Position numbers and translations under genes: made by a program. DNA of 64,000 nucleotides from Solitalea longa (GTDB lineage Bacteria; Bacteroidota; Bacteroidia; Sphingobacteriales; Sphingobacteriaceae), in assembly GCF_002920915.1 (NCBI RefSeq), contig NZ_PQVF01000009.1:141193-205192 (forward strand). The letters are read 5' to 3'. Each line of letters begins with the position of its first letter. Positions within the stretch are counted from its first letter, which is position 1. Below, one piece after another: positions 18,215-26,781 of the stretch. The notes under the pieces were generated by a model, which saw nothing but the letters and a program-made list of their open reading frames with translations, was not told the origin of the DNA and ran no database searches.

Positions 18215-19861
18215 ATGCATTTAATTATAAAACGAACATTCGTAGCACTGTCATTTTGCGTATGTGCCTGCCTTCAGGTTCTGGCACAATCAGATGCCGG
18301 TATTTCAAAAACATGGGTAGCTGACCTGGGCAATGGGAATTACAAAAACCCCATCATTCATGCCGATTATTCCGATCCGGATGTTTGCCGGGTGGGTGAT
18401 GATTATTACATGACCGCATCGAGTTTCAATGCCATTCCCGGATTACCCATTCTACATTCCAACGATCTGGTCAACTGGAAGCTAATCTCTTACGCACTAG
18501 ACCGGCAACCTCCTTTTGAGCATTTTGAAAAGGTACAGAATGGAAACGGCGTTTGGGCTCCTGCCATTCGTTACCACAACAACGAATTTTACATTTATTA
18601 TCCCGACCCTGATTTTGGCATTTACCTGATAAAAGCCAAACAAGCCACAGGACCATGGTCAAAACCACTATTAATAAAAAGCGGTAAAGGATTCATTGAT
18701 CCTTGTCCGCTATGGGACAGCAACGGCAAAACCTACCTGGTACATGGCTGGGCCGGAAGCCGGGCTGGCATAAAAAGCATTATTACCATCAATGAAATGA
18801 ATCCGCAAGGCGATCAAATTTTGGATGAAGGCGTTTTGGTCTACGACGGGCATGAGATCGATCCAACTATTGAAGGCCCGAAGATTTATAAACGAAACGG
18901 TTACTACTACATTTTTGCTCCTGCCGGAGGTGTTTCAACCGGTTGGCAATTGGTCTTAAGGTCGAAAAATATTTATGGCCCTTATGAACGCAAGGTCGTT
19001 ATGGACCAGGGAAAGTCGATTATTAACGGCCCTCACCAGGGAGCCTGGGTAGATACCAAAACAGGAGAAGACTGGTTCATTCATTTTCAGGATAAGGAAG
19101 CCTACGGACGTGTAGCACATCTGCAACCTATGAAATGGGTTAATGATTGGCCGGTTATCGGTATAGATACTGATAAAGATGGAAAAGGCGAACCTGTTTT
19201 AACTTATCGCAAGCCGAATGTTGGGAAGACTTATCCTATTACAACTCCGCCCGAATCGGATGAGTTCAACAATCCTAAATTAGGCCTGCAATGGCAATGG
19301 GCAGCCAATCCCAAGGTAACTTGGAAAGCTCATTCCACAACCGGTGTCTTGCGTTTGTTCTCGGCAAAAATTCTCGATAGCGCCAAAAACTTTTGGCAAG
19401 TGCCAAATATCTTATCGCAAAAGTTCCCAGCCGATCAGTTTATGGTGACAACCAAATTACTTTTTAAACCGGCAGCACTAAAATTGCAGGAAAAAACTGG
19501 CTTGATAATCATGGGAGAAAACTATGCATACCTGGCTATAAAGAACACATCCGAAGGTTTGCAACTGGTTTACACCACTTGCACCAACGCCAGCAAAGGC
19601 ACTGCTGAAACTGAAAAAAACATTGCAAAACTACCTTCAGGATCGGTTTACCTACGCGTTGCAGTTAAGGCAAACGCTATTTGTCAGTTTGCCTATAGCA
19701 CCGATGGCGATAATTTCACAAGCATTAACGAAAACTTCAGTGCTACTCCCGGTCGATGGATAGGTGCCAAAGCAGGGATCTTTTGTACACGAACCGACCA
19801 AACCAACGATTCGGGTTATGCCGATTTCGATTGGTTCAGGTTAGCGCCTGTTAAAGAATAA
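18215..19861 (+). CDS. GH43 family glycosidase with C-terminal jelly-roll domain
   Basis: 548 residues with a signal peptide (about 1-24). The five-bladed propeller holds the GH43 triad: base D54 (DYSDPDV), pKa modulator D162 (FIDPCPLW), acid E220 (TIEGPKIY). From about residue 350 a second concanavalin-like domain (PESDEFNNPKLGLQWQW onward) matches the C-terminal domain of beta-xylosidase and arabinofuranosidase members. In a pectin locus it most likely removes arabinose, xylose or galactose side chains; the sequence alone does not fix the sugar. It is last in its transcript, with a terminator 24 bases after the stop. Confidence 0.92.
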   Translation: MHLIIKRTFVALSFCVCACLQVLAQSDAGISKTWVADLGNGNYKNPIIHADYSDPDVCRVGDDYYMTASSFNAIPGLPILHSNDLVNWKLISYALDRQPPFEHFEKVQNGNGVWAPAIRYHNNEFYIYYPDPDFGIYLIKAKQATGPWSKPLLIKSGKGFIDPCPLWDSNGKTYLVHGWAGSRAGIKSIITINEMNPQGDQILDEGVLVYDGHEIDPTIEGPKIYKRNGYYYIFAPAGGVSTGWQLVLRSKNIYGPYERKVVMDQGKSIINGPHQGAWVDTKTGEDWFIHFQDKEAYGRVAHLQPMKWVNDWPVIGIDTDKDGKGEPVLTYRKPNVGKTYPITTPPESDEFNNPKLGLQWQWAANPKVTWKAHSTTGVLRLFSAKILDSAKNFWQVPNILSQKFPADQFMVTTKLLFKPAALKLQEKTGLIIMGENYAYLAIKNTSEGLQLVYTTCTNASKGTAETEKNIAKLPSGSVYLRVAVKANAICQFAYSTDGDNFTSINENFSATPGRWIGAKAGIFCTRTDQTNDSGYADFDWFRLAPVKE

Positions 19862-19884
19862 GTTGCAAATAATTCAACTTTAAG

Positions 19885-19917
19885 AATACCTTGCTTTAGC
19901 AGCAGGGTATTTTTTTA
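19885..19917 (+). terminator. Terminator after GH43 gene
   Basis: An 11-bp stem aataccttgct / agcagggtatt with one wobble pair, followed by seven T residues. It separates the first plus-strand block from the kduD block, which therefore needs its own promoter. Confidence 0.85.
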
Positions 19918-19964
19918 TCCGTTCAACAATCTACAGGAGTTTAATTACTGGATTTTAAAATGAT

Positions 19965-19982
19965 AACGTTACCGGTAACGTT
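19965..19982. promoter_or_regulatory. LacI-type operator, copy 2
   Basis: A perfect 18-bp palindrome, aacgttaccggtaacgtt, identical to the core of the site at 16222-16241. It lies between the terminator at 19885 and kduD, placing the whole catabolic block under the same regulator. Confidence 0.85.
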
Positions 19983-20004
19983 TGCACAAATATATATGGG
20001 CAAA

Positions 20005-20038
20005 TTGTTTTTTAGCTCTCAAAAACTCAGTAGACTTG
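20005..20038 (+). promoter_or_regulatory. Candidate kduD promoter
   Basis: A TTG at 20005-20007 and TAGACTTG at 20031-20038 are separated by 23 nt, one mismatch from the TANNTTTG box and at the long end of the allowed spacing. It sits 22 bp downstream of operator copy 2. This is a weak call. Confidence 0.4.
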
Positions 20039-20121
20039 CTTCGTTCAGTAGTTAACATAATACTGAATAGATAAGAAAACCGCTCATTTCTTATTGAATA
20101 AAACAACCAAAAAAAGTAAAA

Positions 20122-20892
20122 ATGAATTCAAGCCATTTGTTTGATTTAACCGGTAAAACGGCATTGGTAACAGGATGCAATAAAGGCATCGGCAAAGCAA
20201 TGGCAGTTGCACTGGCACGCGCCGGCGCATCAATAATTGGGGTCTCGGCCTCACTGGAGCTTAGCAATAGTAAGGTGGAGCAGGAAGTAAAGGCCCAGGG
20301 CGCTCAGTTTTATGCCTACCAATGCGATTTCAGCAATAGAGATTCATTACAAAACTTTATTAACAAGGTAACTAACGATCATCCGGTTATAGACATTTTG
20401 GTAAACAATGCCGGAATGATCTTAAGAAAACCGGCCGCAGAACACGATGATGAGCTTTGGGATAGCGTGTTATCTGTAAATCTTGATGCCCCTTTCATTT
20501 TAAGCAGAGAGATCGGACGCCGAATGCTGGAACGTGGCTCAGGTAAGATCATTTTCACAGCTTCCTTATTAACATTCCAGGGTGGAATAAATGTACCTGG
20601 CTATGCCGCCAGTAAAGGCGCAGTAGGTAGTTTAGTAAAAGCTTTATCTAATGAATGGGCCTCAAGAGGAGTAAATGTGAATGCGATTGCTCCGGGTTAC
20701 ATTGCTACCGACAATACCGAGGCTATACGCAAGGATGCCGATCGCAGCAAGTCTATTTTAGATCGTATTCCGGCCGGCCGCTGGGGAACCCCGGAAGATT
20801 TTGATGGCATTACGGTTTTCCTTGCCTCAAAAGCATCAGATTATGTGAACGGTGCTATTATACCAGTTGACGGTGGGTGGATGGGCAGATAG
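20122..20892 (+). CDS. kduD: 2-dehydro-3-deoxy-D-gluconate 5-dehydrogenase
   Basis: 256-residue short-chain dehydrogenase. The NAD site TGCNKGIG is at 18-25, NNAG at 95-98, and the catalytic S148, Y161 and K165 (YAASK) are in place. The C-terminal PVDGGWMGR is characteristic of KduD. It reduces 2,5-diketo-3-deoxygluconate to KDG, the step after KduI in breakdown of unsaturated uronates made by lyases or by GH105. It opens the second plus-strand block, 140 bp after operator copy 2, and kduI follows directly. It is cytoplasmic. Generic SDR function is possible, but the context supports KduD strongly. Confidence 0.93.
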   Translation: MNSSHLFDLTGKTALVTGCNKGIGKAMAVALARAGASIIGVSASLELSNSKVEQEVKAQGAQFYAYQCDFSNRDSLQNFINKVTNDHPVIDILVNNAGMILRKPAAEHDDELWDSVLSVNLDAPFILSREIGRRMLERGSGKIIFTASLLTFQGGINVPGYAASKGAVGSLVKALSNEWASRGVNVNAIAPGYIATDNTEAIRKDADRSKSILDRIPAGRWGTPEDFDGITVFLASKASDYVNGAIIPVDGGWMGR

Positions 20893-20944
20893 TTAGACAT
20901 CCGAAGAAAATAATATAAAAGATAGAAGAACGAATAATACTTGC

Positions 20945-21775
20945 ATGGAACAGCGATATCATAACAGCCCTAACGAAACAAAAAACATGAATACAGAACA
21001 GTTAAGAAACAATTTCTTAATTGATAACCTCATGCAAGCCGATAAGCTTACCCTTGTTTACAGCCACTACGACCGAATGATCATTGGGGGGGCAGTTCCT
21101 GCAACTACCCCGTTAACGCTGAATAACGAAGCTGAATTGCGCGCCGATTTTTTCCTGGAGCGACGCGAGTTGGGAATTATTAATGTGGGCGGTAATGGTA
21201 AAGTTGAGGTAGATGGTAAAGTTTACGAGTTGGGCGTTAAAGATTGTTTATACGTTGGCCGTGGTCAAAAGAGAGTTGTTTTCTCTTCTGACAATTCCCA
21301 AAACCCTGCAGTTTATTACCTGCTTTCGGCACCTGCACACAAGGAATATGCAACACAATTGATGAAGAAAGAAGATGCAACTCCAACAACAGTGGGCAGT
21401 TTAGAAACTTCAAATCATCGCACTATTTATAAATACATCCACAAGCAAGGTATTGAAAGTTGCCAGCTGGTGATGGGCTTAACCACCTTAAACACCGGTA
21501 GCGTTTGGAACACAATGCCTTCGCATACCCACGACCGCCGCATGGAAGCCTATTTCTATTTTGATGTGCAGCCGGGACAAGCGGTGGTGCATTTTATGGG
21601 GCAGCCTACCGAAACGCGCCATATTATGGTACACAACCATCAGGCTCTTATTTCTCCTCCATGGTCGATCCATTCGGGTTGCGGAACCGCCAATTACTCA
21701 TTTATTTGGGGTATGGCCGGCGAGAACCAGGATTATGCAGATATGGATGCTGTGAAAATCGATGAACTCCGATAA
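20945..21775 (+). CDS. kduI: 5-dehydro-4-deoxy-D-glucuronate isomerase
   Basis: 276 residues, close to the 278 of E. coli KduI and collinear from the first ATG (QLRNNFLIDNL against QLRNEFLVEKV as I recall it). It is a bicupin metalloenzyme that isomerises 5-keto-4-deoxyuronate to 2,5-diketo-3-deoxygluconate. The metal ligands H194, H196 and E201 (SHTHDRRMEAYFYF) and H243 (WSIHSGCG) are present, as are FLERRELGIINVGG and the ending FIWGMAGENQ. It lies 52 bases after kduD, which uses its product, and 32 bases before the GH28 gene. Confidence 0.97.
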   Translation: MEQRYHNSPNETKNMNTEQLRNNFLIDNLMQADKLTLVYSHYDRMIIGGAVPATTPLTLNNEAELRADFFLERRELGIINVGGNGKVEVDGKVYELGVKDCLYVGRGQKRVVFSSDNSQNPAVYYLLSAPAHKEYATQLMKKEDATPTTVGSLETSNHRTIYKYIHKQGIESCQLVMGLTTLNTGSVWNTMPSHTHDRRMEAYFYFDVQPGQAVVHFMGQPTETRHIMVHNHQALISPPWSIHSGCGTANYSFIWGMAGENQDYADMDAVKIDELR

Positions 21776-21807
21776 TTAGCCGAATTAAACGATCAACTGA
21801 TTTAAGC

Positions 21808-23502
21808 ATGAAGACCACAGCAATAGCCCTTTGTCTCTCGTTAATATGCGGAAGTACTTTTGCCCAAAATGCAGCTTCTCAGCAACAGAAAACTGACACC
21901 ACTCTTCTGTTTGGAAGCACCAGGGTGACTTTACCGAAAGTAGCTGAACCTGTTTTCAGAAAAGACACCTTATCTATTATTGATTTTGGAGCAGTAAGTG
22001 ACGGCAATACATTGAACACTAAAAGTATCAATGACGCCATTTTGCAGGCCAATAAAAGAGGTGGCGGTGTGGTGCTTATTCCAAGAGGTATTTGGTTAAC
22101 CGGTCCTGTGGAATTAAAAAGCAATGTTAACCTGCATATTGCAAGCGGAGCCTTGTTGTTGTTTACTAAAGATTTTGATCAGTATAAAATGGTTGAAACT
22201 AACTGGGAAGGATTGACAGCGGTACGCAACCAATCACCTATCAGTGGTGTTGACCTGGAAAATATTGCTATCACCGGCAAAGGTGTGGTTGATGGTAATG
22301 GTGATGCCTGGAGAATGGTGAAAAAAGACAAACTTTCTGAAGGCCAATGGCAGAAACTTATTGCATCAGGAGGTATAGTGAATGAAGAAAAGCGCACCTG
22401 GTACCCAAGTGAAAGCTCACTAAAAGGCGCTTCCCTTAAAAATGGGGGTGTGATTGCCGCAGGTAAAACTTTAAATGATTACCAGGAGATCAAAGACTTT
22501 CTTCGTCCCAACCTGATGGTATTAACACGTTGTAAAAAGGTGTTAATTGATGGGCCTACTTTCCAAAATTCAGCAGCATGGAACTTGCATCCACTGATGT
22601 GCGAAGATGTTACCGTGCGCAATGTTATTGCCCGCAACCCTTGGTACGCGCAAAACGGCGACGGCATTGATGTTGAATCATGCAAAAATGTATTGATAGA
22701 AAACAGTGTTTTTGATGTAGGAGATGATGGTATCTGCATAAAATCGGGGCGCGATGAACAGGGACGCAAACGCGGCATGCCAACCGAAAACCTGATTGTG
22801 AACAACTGTACCGTTTATGCGGCTCATGGCGGTTTTGTGATCGGCAGCGAGATGTCGGGAGGGGCACGTAATATCTGCGTTTCCAACTGCACATTTATGG
22901 GCACCGATATCGGCCTTCGTTTTAAAACCACACGCGGAAGAGGTGGCTTGGTTGAAAACATCTACGTTAAAAATATAACCATGAAGGATATTGTTGGAGA
23001 GGCTATCCTTTTCGACATGTATTATGCGGCTGTTGACCCAATAAAACTACCCGGCGAAAAACGCACAGCTCCTAAAACAGAGTTGCTGCCGGTAACAGAA
23101 GCTACTCCTCAGTTCCGCAACTTTTACATTGAAAACGTGGTTTGCAACGGTGCCGAGAAAGCCATTTTCGTACGTGGATTGCCCGAAATGAATATCAAAA
23201 ACATTTCACTGAACAATATTACCATTAAAGCCAAAACAGGTATCGAACTTATTGAAGCGCAGGAAATCAGCTTAAACAACCTGAATATTTCTACTAATTC
23301 GGCTAATACCTTAACAACAATTACTAATAGCAGCAACATCATGTTCAACAAGCTATCATGTAATAAACTTATAACGCTGCTCTTCGCTGTTGAGGGCGAG
23401 CGTAGTTCAAATATTTGTGTTACCAATACCGATACCTCGGTAGCAAAATCAGTATCGAGCTTTAGCAATGGAGCCGATAAAAAATCACTGAAACTGAAAT
23501 AA
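21808..23502 (+). CDS. GH28 polygalacturonase
   Basis: 564 residues with a signal peptide (MKTTAIALCLSLICGSTFAQ). The right-handed beta-helix carries the GH28 catalytic set: N283-G-D285 (NGDGID, where many enzymes have NTD), D306-D307 (VGDDGICIKSG), H340 (AHGGFVIGSEMSGG) and R371-F-K373 (RFKTTRGRG). These hydrolyse alpha-1,4-galacturonosyl bonds by inversion. The RGRGG segment and long form are typical of periplasmic exo-acting polygalacturonases in Bacteroidota, but exo or endo action cannot be read from sequence. The GH105 gene starts 14 bases later. Confidence 0.94.
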   Translation: MKTTAIALCLSLICGSTFAQNAASQQQKTDTTLLFGSTRVTLPKVAEPVFRKDTLSIIDFGAVSDGNTLNTKSINDAILQANKRGGGVVLIPRGIWLTGPVELKSNVNLHIASGALLLFTKDFDQYKMVETNWEGLTAVRNQSPISGVDLENIAITGKGVVDGNGDAWRMVKKDKLSEGQWQKLIASGGIVNEEKRTWYPSESSLKGASLKNGGVIAAGKTLNDYQEIKDFLRPNLMVLTRCKKVLIDGPTFQNSAAWNLHPLMCEDVTVRNVIARNPWYAQNGDGIDVESCKNVLIENSVFDVGDDGICIKSGRDEQGRKRGMPTENLIVNNCTVYAAHGGFVIGSEMSGGARNICVSNCTFMGTDIGLRFKTTRGRGGLVENIYVKNITMKDIVGEAILFDMYYAAVDPIKLPGEKRTAPKTELLPVTEATPQFRNFYIENVVCNGAEKAIFVRGLPEMNIKNISLNNITIKAKTGIELIEAQEISLNNLNISTNSANTLTTITNSSNIMFNKLSCNKLITLLFAVEGERSSNICVTNTDTSVAKSVSSFSNGADKKSLKLK

Positions 23503-23516
23503 GCTGTACTTATCTC

Positions 23517-25433
23517 ATGAAAAAACGAAGTCTCATAATTGTATTTATATTGATTGGAAGTTATACAGGAAGCGGCTATGCTCAAAATCTGTCGGAGAAA
23601 ATGGCCGCTACTGTTATGACGATCTGGAAAGATTCACTGGCCAACCCTGTTGGTAAACCTGTGAAATGGGCTTATGACGAGGGCGTGGTGCTGGAAGGAA
23701 TGGTGAACATCTGGAAACGTACCGGAAATGCCGATTACTTCAACTTTACGCAAAAAAGCATGGACTTTTTTGTGCAGCCGGATGGAAGCATTAACCGCTA
23801 CCGACAAGATGAATACAATATAGACAATGTTAAAAATGGCCGTTCGCTTTTATTGCTCTACAAAGTAACCGGCGACGAAAAATATTATAAAGCCTGCAAG
23901 CTCTTGCGTGAGCAGCTTAAAAATCACCCCAGAACTAACGAAGGTGGCTTTTGGCACAAAAAAATATACCCTTACCAAATGTGGCTTGACGGTTTGTACA
24001 TGGGTGCGCCATTTTACACCGAATATGCCGCAACGTTCAATGAACCGGAAGCTTTCGATGATATTGCCAACCAGTTGATCTTTATGGAAAACCATGCGCG
24101 CGACCCTAAAACAGGATTGCTGTATCATGGCTGGGATGAATCGAAACAGCAGGCATGGGCTAATAAAACCACCGGCAACTCCCCTAATTTCTGGGGCCGG
24201 GCAATGGGTTGGTACGGCATGGCACTGGTTGATGTGCTGGAGAATTTCCCGGCCAACCATCCTAAAAGAGCAACTATCCTTAGCATTTTAAACCGTTTTG
24301 CCACCGCAATAACTAAGGTACAGGATTCAAAAAGCGGCTTATGGTACAATGTGCTAGACAAACCTAAAGGCAAAGGAAACTATAAAGAAGCTTCAGCTTC
24401 ATGTATGTTGGTGTACACTTTAGCCAAAGCGGTGCGCCTGGGGTATTTACCGGCTAAGTACAAAGCGGTTGCTGATAAAGGATACAAAGGCATTACGAAT
24501 ACATTTATTGAAACTGATGCTAACGGGCAAGTTAACCTGAATGGTACCATTAGTGTGGCGGGTTTAGGGGGCAAGCCTTACCGCGATGGCAGTTATGAAT
24601 ACTATATGAGTGAAAAGGTAGTTACCAACGATCCTAAAGGAGTAGGTGCTTTTTTACTTGCTGCCAATGAAATGGAACTTACAGAAATTAAGCAAACCGG
24701 AAAAGGTAAAACCGTAATGGTTGACCGCTATTTTAATAATGAGTTTCAAACAGATGCCAGCGGAACTAAACAAACTCATCATTACAACTGGACGGAACTT
24801 AACCATGGTGGATTTTCATTATGGGGTGAACACATCCGTTATACCGGAGCTAAAACTACTGAGCTTAACACGGTTCCTTCCGCCAAAAGCTTGAAATCGG
24901 CCAATGTGTATATCATTGTTGATCCCGACAATGAGAAAGACACTAAACAACCAAACTACATTGAACAACCTCAAATTAATGCTATTACAAATTGGGTTAA
25001 AGCGGGCGGTGTGTTGGTTTTAATGGCGAACGATATTAACAACTGTGACCTGGATCATTTGAATAACCTGGCAGCCAATTTTGGTATCGGCTTTAAAAAA
25101 GAAACACAAAACAAGGTAACCAACAATCAATTTGAAATGGGAAAAGTGCTTACCTCTGCCAATAGCGGATTGTTTACTCAACCATGGCAATTATACCTGA
25201 AAGAAATTAGCTCGCTAAACGTTACTGCTCCTGCCAAGACCGCCGTTGAAAGTAACAACATGGCCATTATCGCTATTGCAAAGGTGGGCAAAGGAACTGT
25301 TTTAGCCGTTGGCGACCCTTGGTTATATAATGAATATACCGACGGACGTAAACTTCCATCATCCTTTAAAAACCTGCAGGCTGCTGATGACCTAACCAAC
25401 TGGTTATTTAATCAGGTGCCGGCAACTAAATAA
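23517..25433 (+). CDS. GH105 unsaturated rhamnogalacturonyl hydrolase with C-terminal GATase-like domain
   Basis: 638 residues; a plain GH105 enzyme has about 370. After a signal peptide (MKKRSLIIVFILIGSYTGSGYAQ) comes an (alpha/alpha)6 barrel with KWAYDEGVVLEGM, the catalytic acid D158 in QMWLDGLYMG, NFWGRAMGWYGMAL, and SCMLVYTLAKAVRLG. This domain removes the terminal unsaturated uronate from oligosaccharides by hydration. From about residue 375 a second domain follows (GKTVMVDRYFNNEF, SANVYIIVDPDNEKDT, AITNWVKAGGVLVLMAND, GTVLAVGDPWLYNEY), which looks like the DUF4350 / glutamine-amidotransferase-like fold. Its role is unknown. The unsaturated uronate released would go to KduI and KduD. 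Confidence 0.9.
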   Translation: MKKRSLIIVFILIGSYTGSGYAQNLSEKMAATVMTIWKDSLANPVGKPVKWAYDEGVVLEGMVNIWKRTGNADYFNFTQKSMDFFVQPDGSINRYRQDEYNIDNVKNGRSLLLLYKVTGDEKYYKACKLLREQLKNHPRTNEGGFWHKKIYPYQMWLDGLYMGAPFYTEYAATFNEPEAFDDIANQLIFMENHARDPKTGLLYHGWDESKQQAWANKTTGNSPNFWGRAMGWYGMALVDVLENFPANHPKRATILSILNRFATAITKVQDSKSGLWYNVLDKPKGKGNYKEASASCMLVYTLAKAVRLGYLPAKYKAVADKGYKGITNTFIETDANGQVNLNGTISVAGLGGKPYRDGSYEYYMSEKVVTNDPKGVGAFLLAANEMELTEIKQTGKGKTVMVDRYFNNEFQTDASGTKQTHHYNWTELNHGGFSLWGEHIRYTGAKTTELNTVPSAKSLKSANVYIIVDPDNEKDTKQPNYIEQPQINAITNWVKAGGVLVLMANDINNCDLDHLNNLAANFGIGFKKETQNKVTNNQFEMGKVLTSANSGLFTQPWQLYLKEISSLNVTAPAKTAVESNNMAIIAIAKVGKGTVLAVGDPWLYNEYTDGRKLPSSFKNLQAADDLTNWLFNQVPATK

Positions 25434-25491
25434 ATGAGCAGCATAAAGCTGTCTTAATGAAATAAATGCGCATCAGTTATTAACTAATAAT

Positions 25492-26775
25492 ATGATAACG
25501 AGCTTAATAAGTAAAAAATATTCGTTGTTATTGCTTTCAGCACTGGCATTGCAGGGATGCTCTTCGAAATCGGTTTATAAGATCACCTTGGAAAACGCTA
25601 CTGATGTTCCGCGTACAGATGAATTGGTGGTATTGAACCGTGATTTTCTGGAGAAAAAACTGGGAAAGATAAGCGATTCTCAAACCTATGAGATCACTTT
25701 TAATACCAACACTATTATATGTCAACTTGATGACCTGAATGGAGATGGCAACTGGGATGAAGCCGTTTTTCCGCTGACAATCGGAGCGCATAAACGCATT
25801 GAAGCTGACATTCATCCGGTTTCAAAACAGGCATTAAAAGGAATTACTTCGAAAGCACATTCGCGTTTAAAAAAGAAACAAGCCAATGGCACTTATGGCG
25901 AAGTGTTAAAGTCAGAAACAATGCCTGAAAATTTAACCGCCAATAATTTCACTACCAACCCAATTCCATTGTACCAAACTGAAGGGCCAGCCTGGGAAAA
26001 TGATAAAGTAGCCTTTCGCTCCTATTTTGATGTTCGCAATGCCAAAGACATTTTTGGCAAAACTACGGCAGCAATGGTAATGGACACAGTTGGTTATTCG
26101 GGTGATAAATATTACCATCACATTGCTCCCTGGGGCATGGATATCCTGAAAGTGGGACAATCACTGGGTGCAGGAGCGCTGGCCATCAGTCTGAAAAACG
26201 CTGAGGGAGTTGATACGCTTATCAGAGTAGCGGGCAACAATGTGAAGAAATCAAATTATCAACTTATTACTAATGGACCTTATCGGTCGATCATCAGGTT
26301 AACTTATCAACAGGTAAACATTGCAAACCAGGTTTATAACATTTCCGAAGAAATAAGCATTTGGGGCGGCCAGTATTTTTATCAGAATAAGATCTTCCTG
26401 GAAAAAACATATGGAAACGAGCACGTAGTAACCGGCATTGTAAATATGCATAGCAACCAGTCGGTTTGTTTTGATGTGGAAAACACCAATTGCATGTACA
26501 CGCTTGATAAGCAAAGTGAAAACAAGGATATGTTAGGAATGGCTGTAATGACCAAAAAAGATGAACTGGATTATTTTCATCATACTCCCAAAGAGGGCGA
26601 AGGCATTATTAACACATATACAGCATTTTTAAAACCTAACAAAAACAATGCGTGTACCTATCGCTTCTATGCAGCCTGGGAACAAAGTGATCGTCAGTTT
26701 GCCGACAAAGCTTATGTCGATTCCTTTTTGAAAGAAGAGGGGTTTAAATGGAGCCATCCTTTAACTGTAAAGTAA
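25492..26775 (+). CDS. DUF4861 lipoprotein in pectin operon
   Basis: 427 residues with a lipobox ALQGC (C23). The rest is a predicted beta-rich domain that I recognise as DUF4861, recurrent in uronic-acid polysaccharide loci of Bacteroidota. Striking segments are DDLNGDGNWDEAVFPL near 78-94, EGPAWENDKVAFRSYFD, and KYYHHIAPWGMDILKVGQSLGAG. The conserved W, H, E and R residues look like an active site, so it may be an enzyme on the periplasmic or outer surface, but I know no proven activity and give none. It lies between the GH105 gene and uxaB, with uxaB starting 6 bases after its stop. Confidence 0.8.
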   Translation: MITSLISKKYSLLLLSALALQGCSSKSVYKITLENATDVPRTDELVVLNRDFLEKKLGKISDSQTYEITFNTNTIICQLDDLNGDGNWDEAVFPLTIGAHKRIEADIHPVSKQALKGITSKAHSRLKKKQANGTYGEVLKSETMPENLTANNFTTNPIPLYQTEGPAWENDKVAFRSYFDVRNAKDIFGKTTAAMVMDTVGYSGDKYYHHIAPWGMDILKVGQSLGAGALAISLKNAEGVDTLIRVAGNNVKKSNYQLITNGPYRSIIRLTYQQVNIANQVYNISEEISIWGGQYFYQNKIFLEKTYGNEHVVTGIVNMHSNQSVCFDVENTNCMYTLDKQSENKDMLGMAVMTKKDELDYFHHTPKEGEGIINTYTAFLKPNKNNACTYRFYAAWEQSDRQFADKAYVDSFLKEEGFKWSHPLTVK

Positions 26776-26781
26776 ATACGA

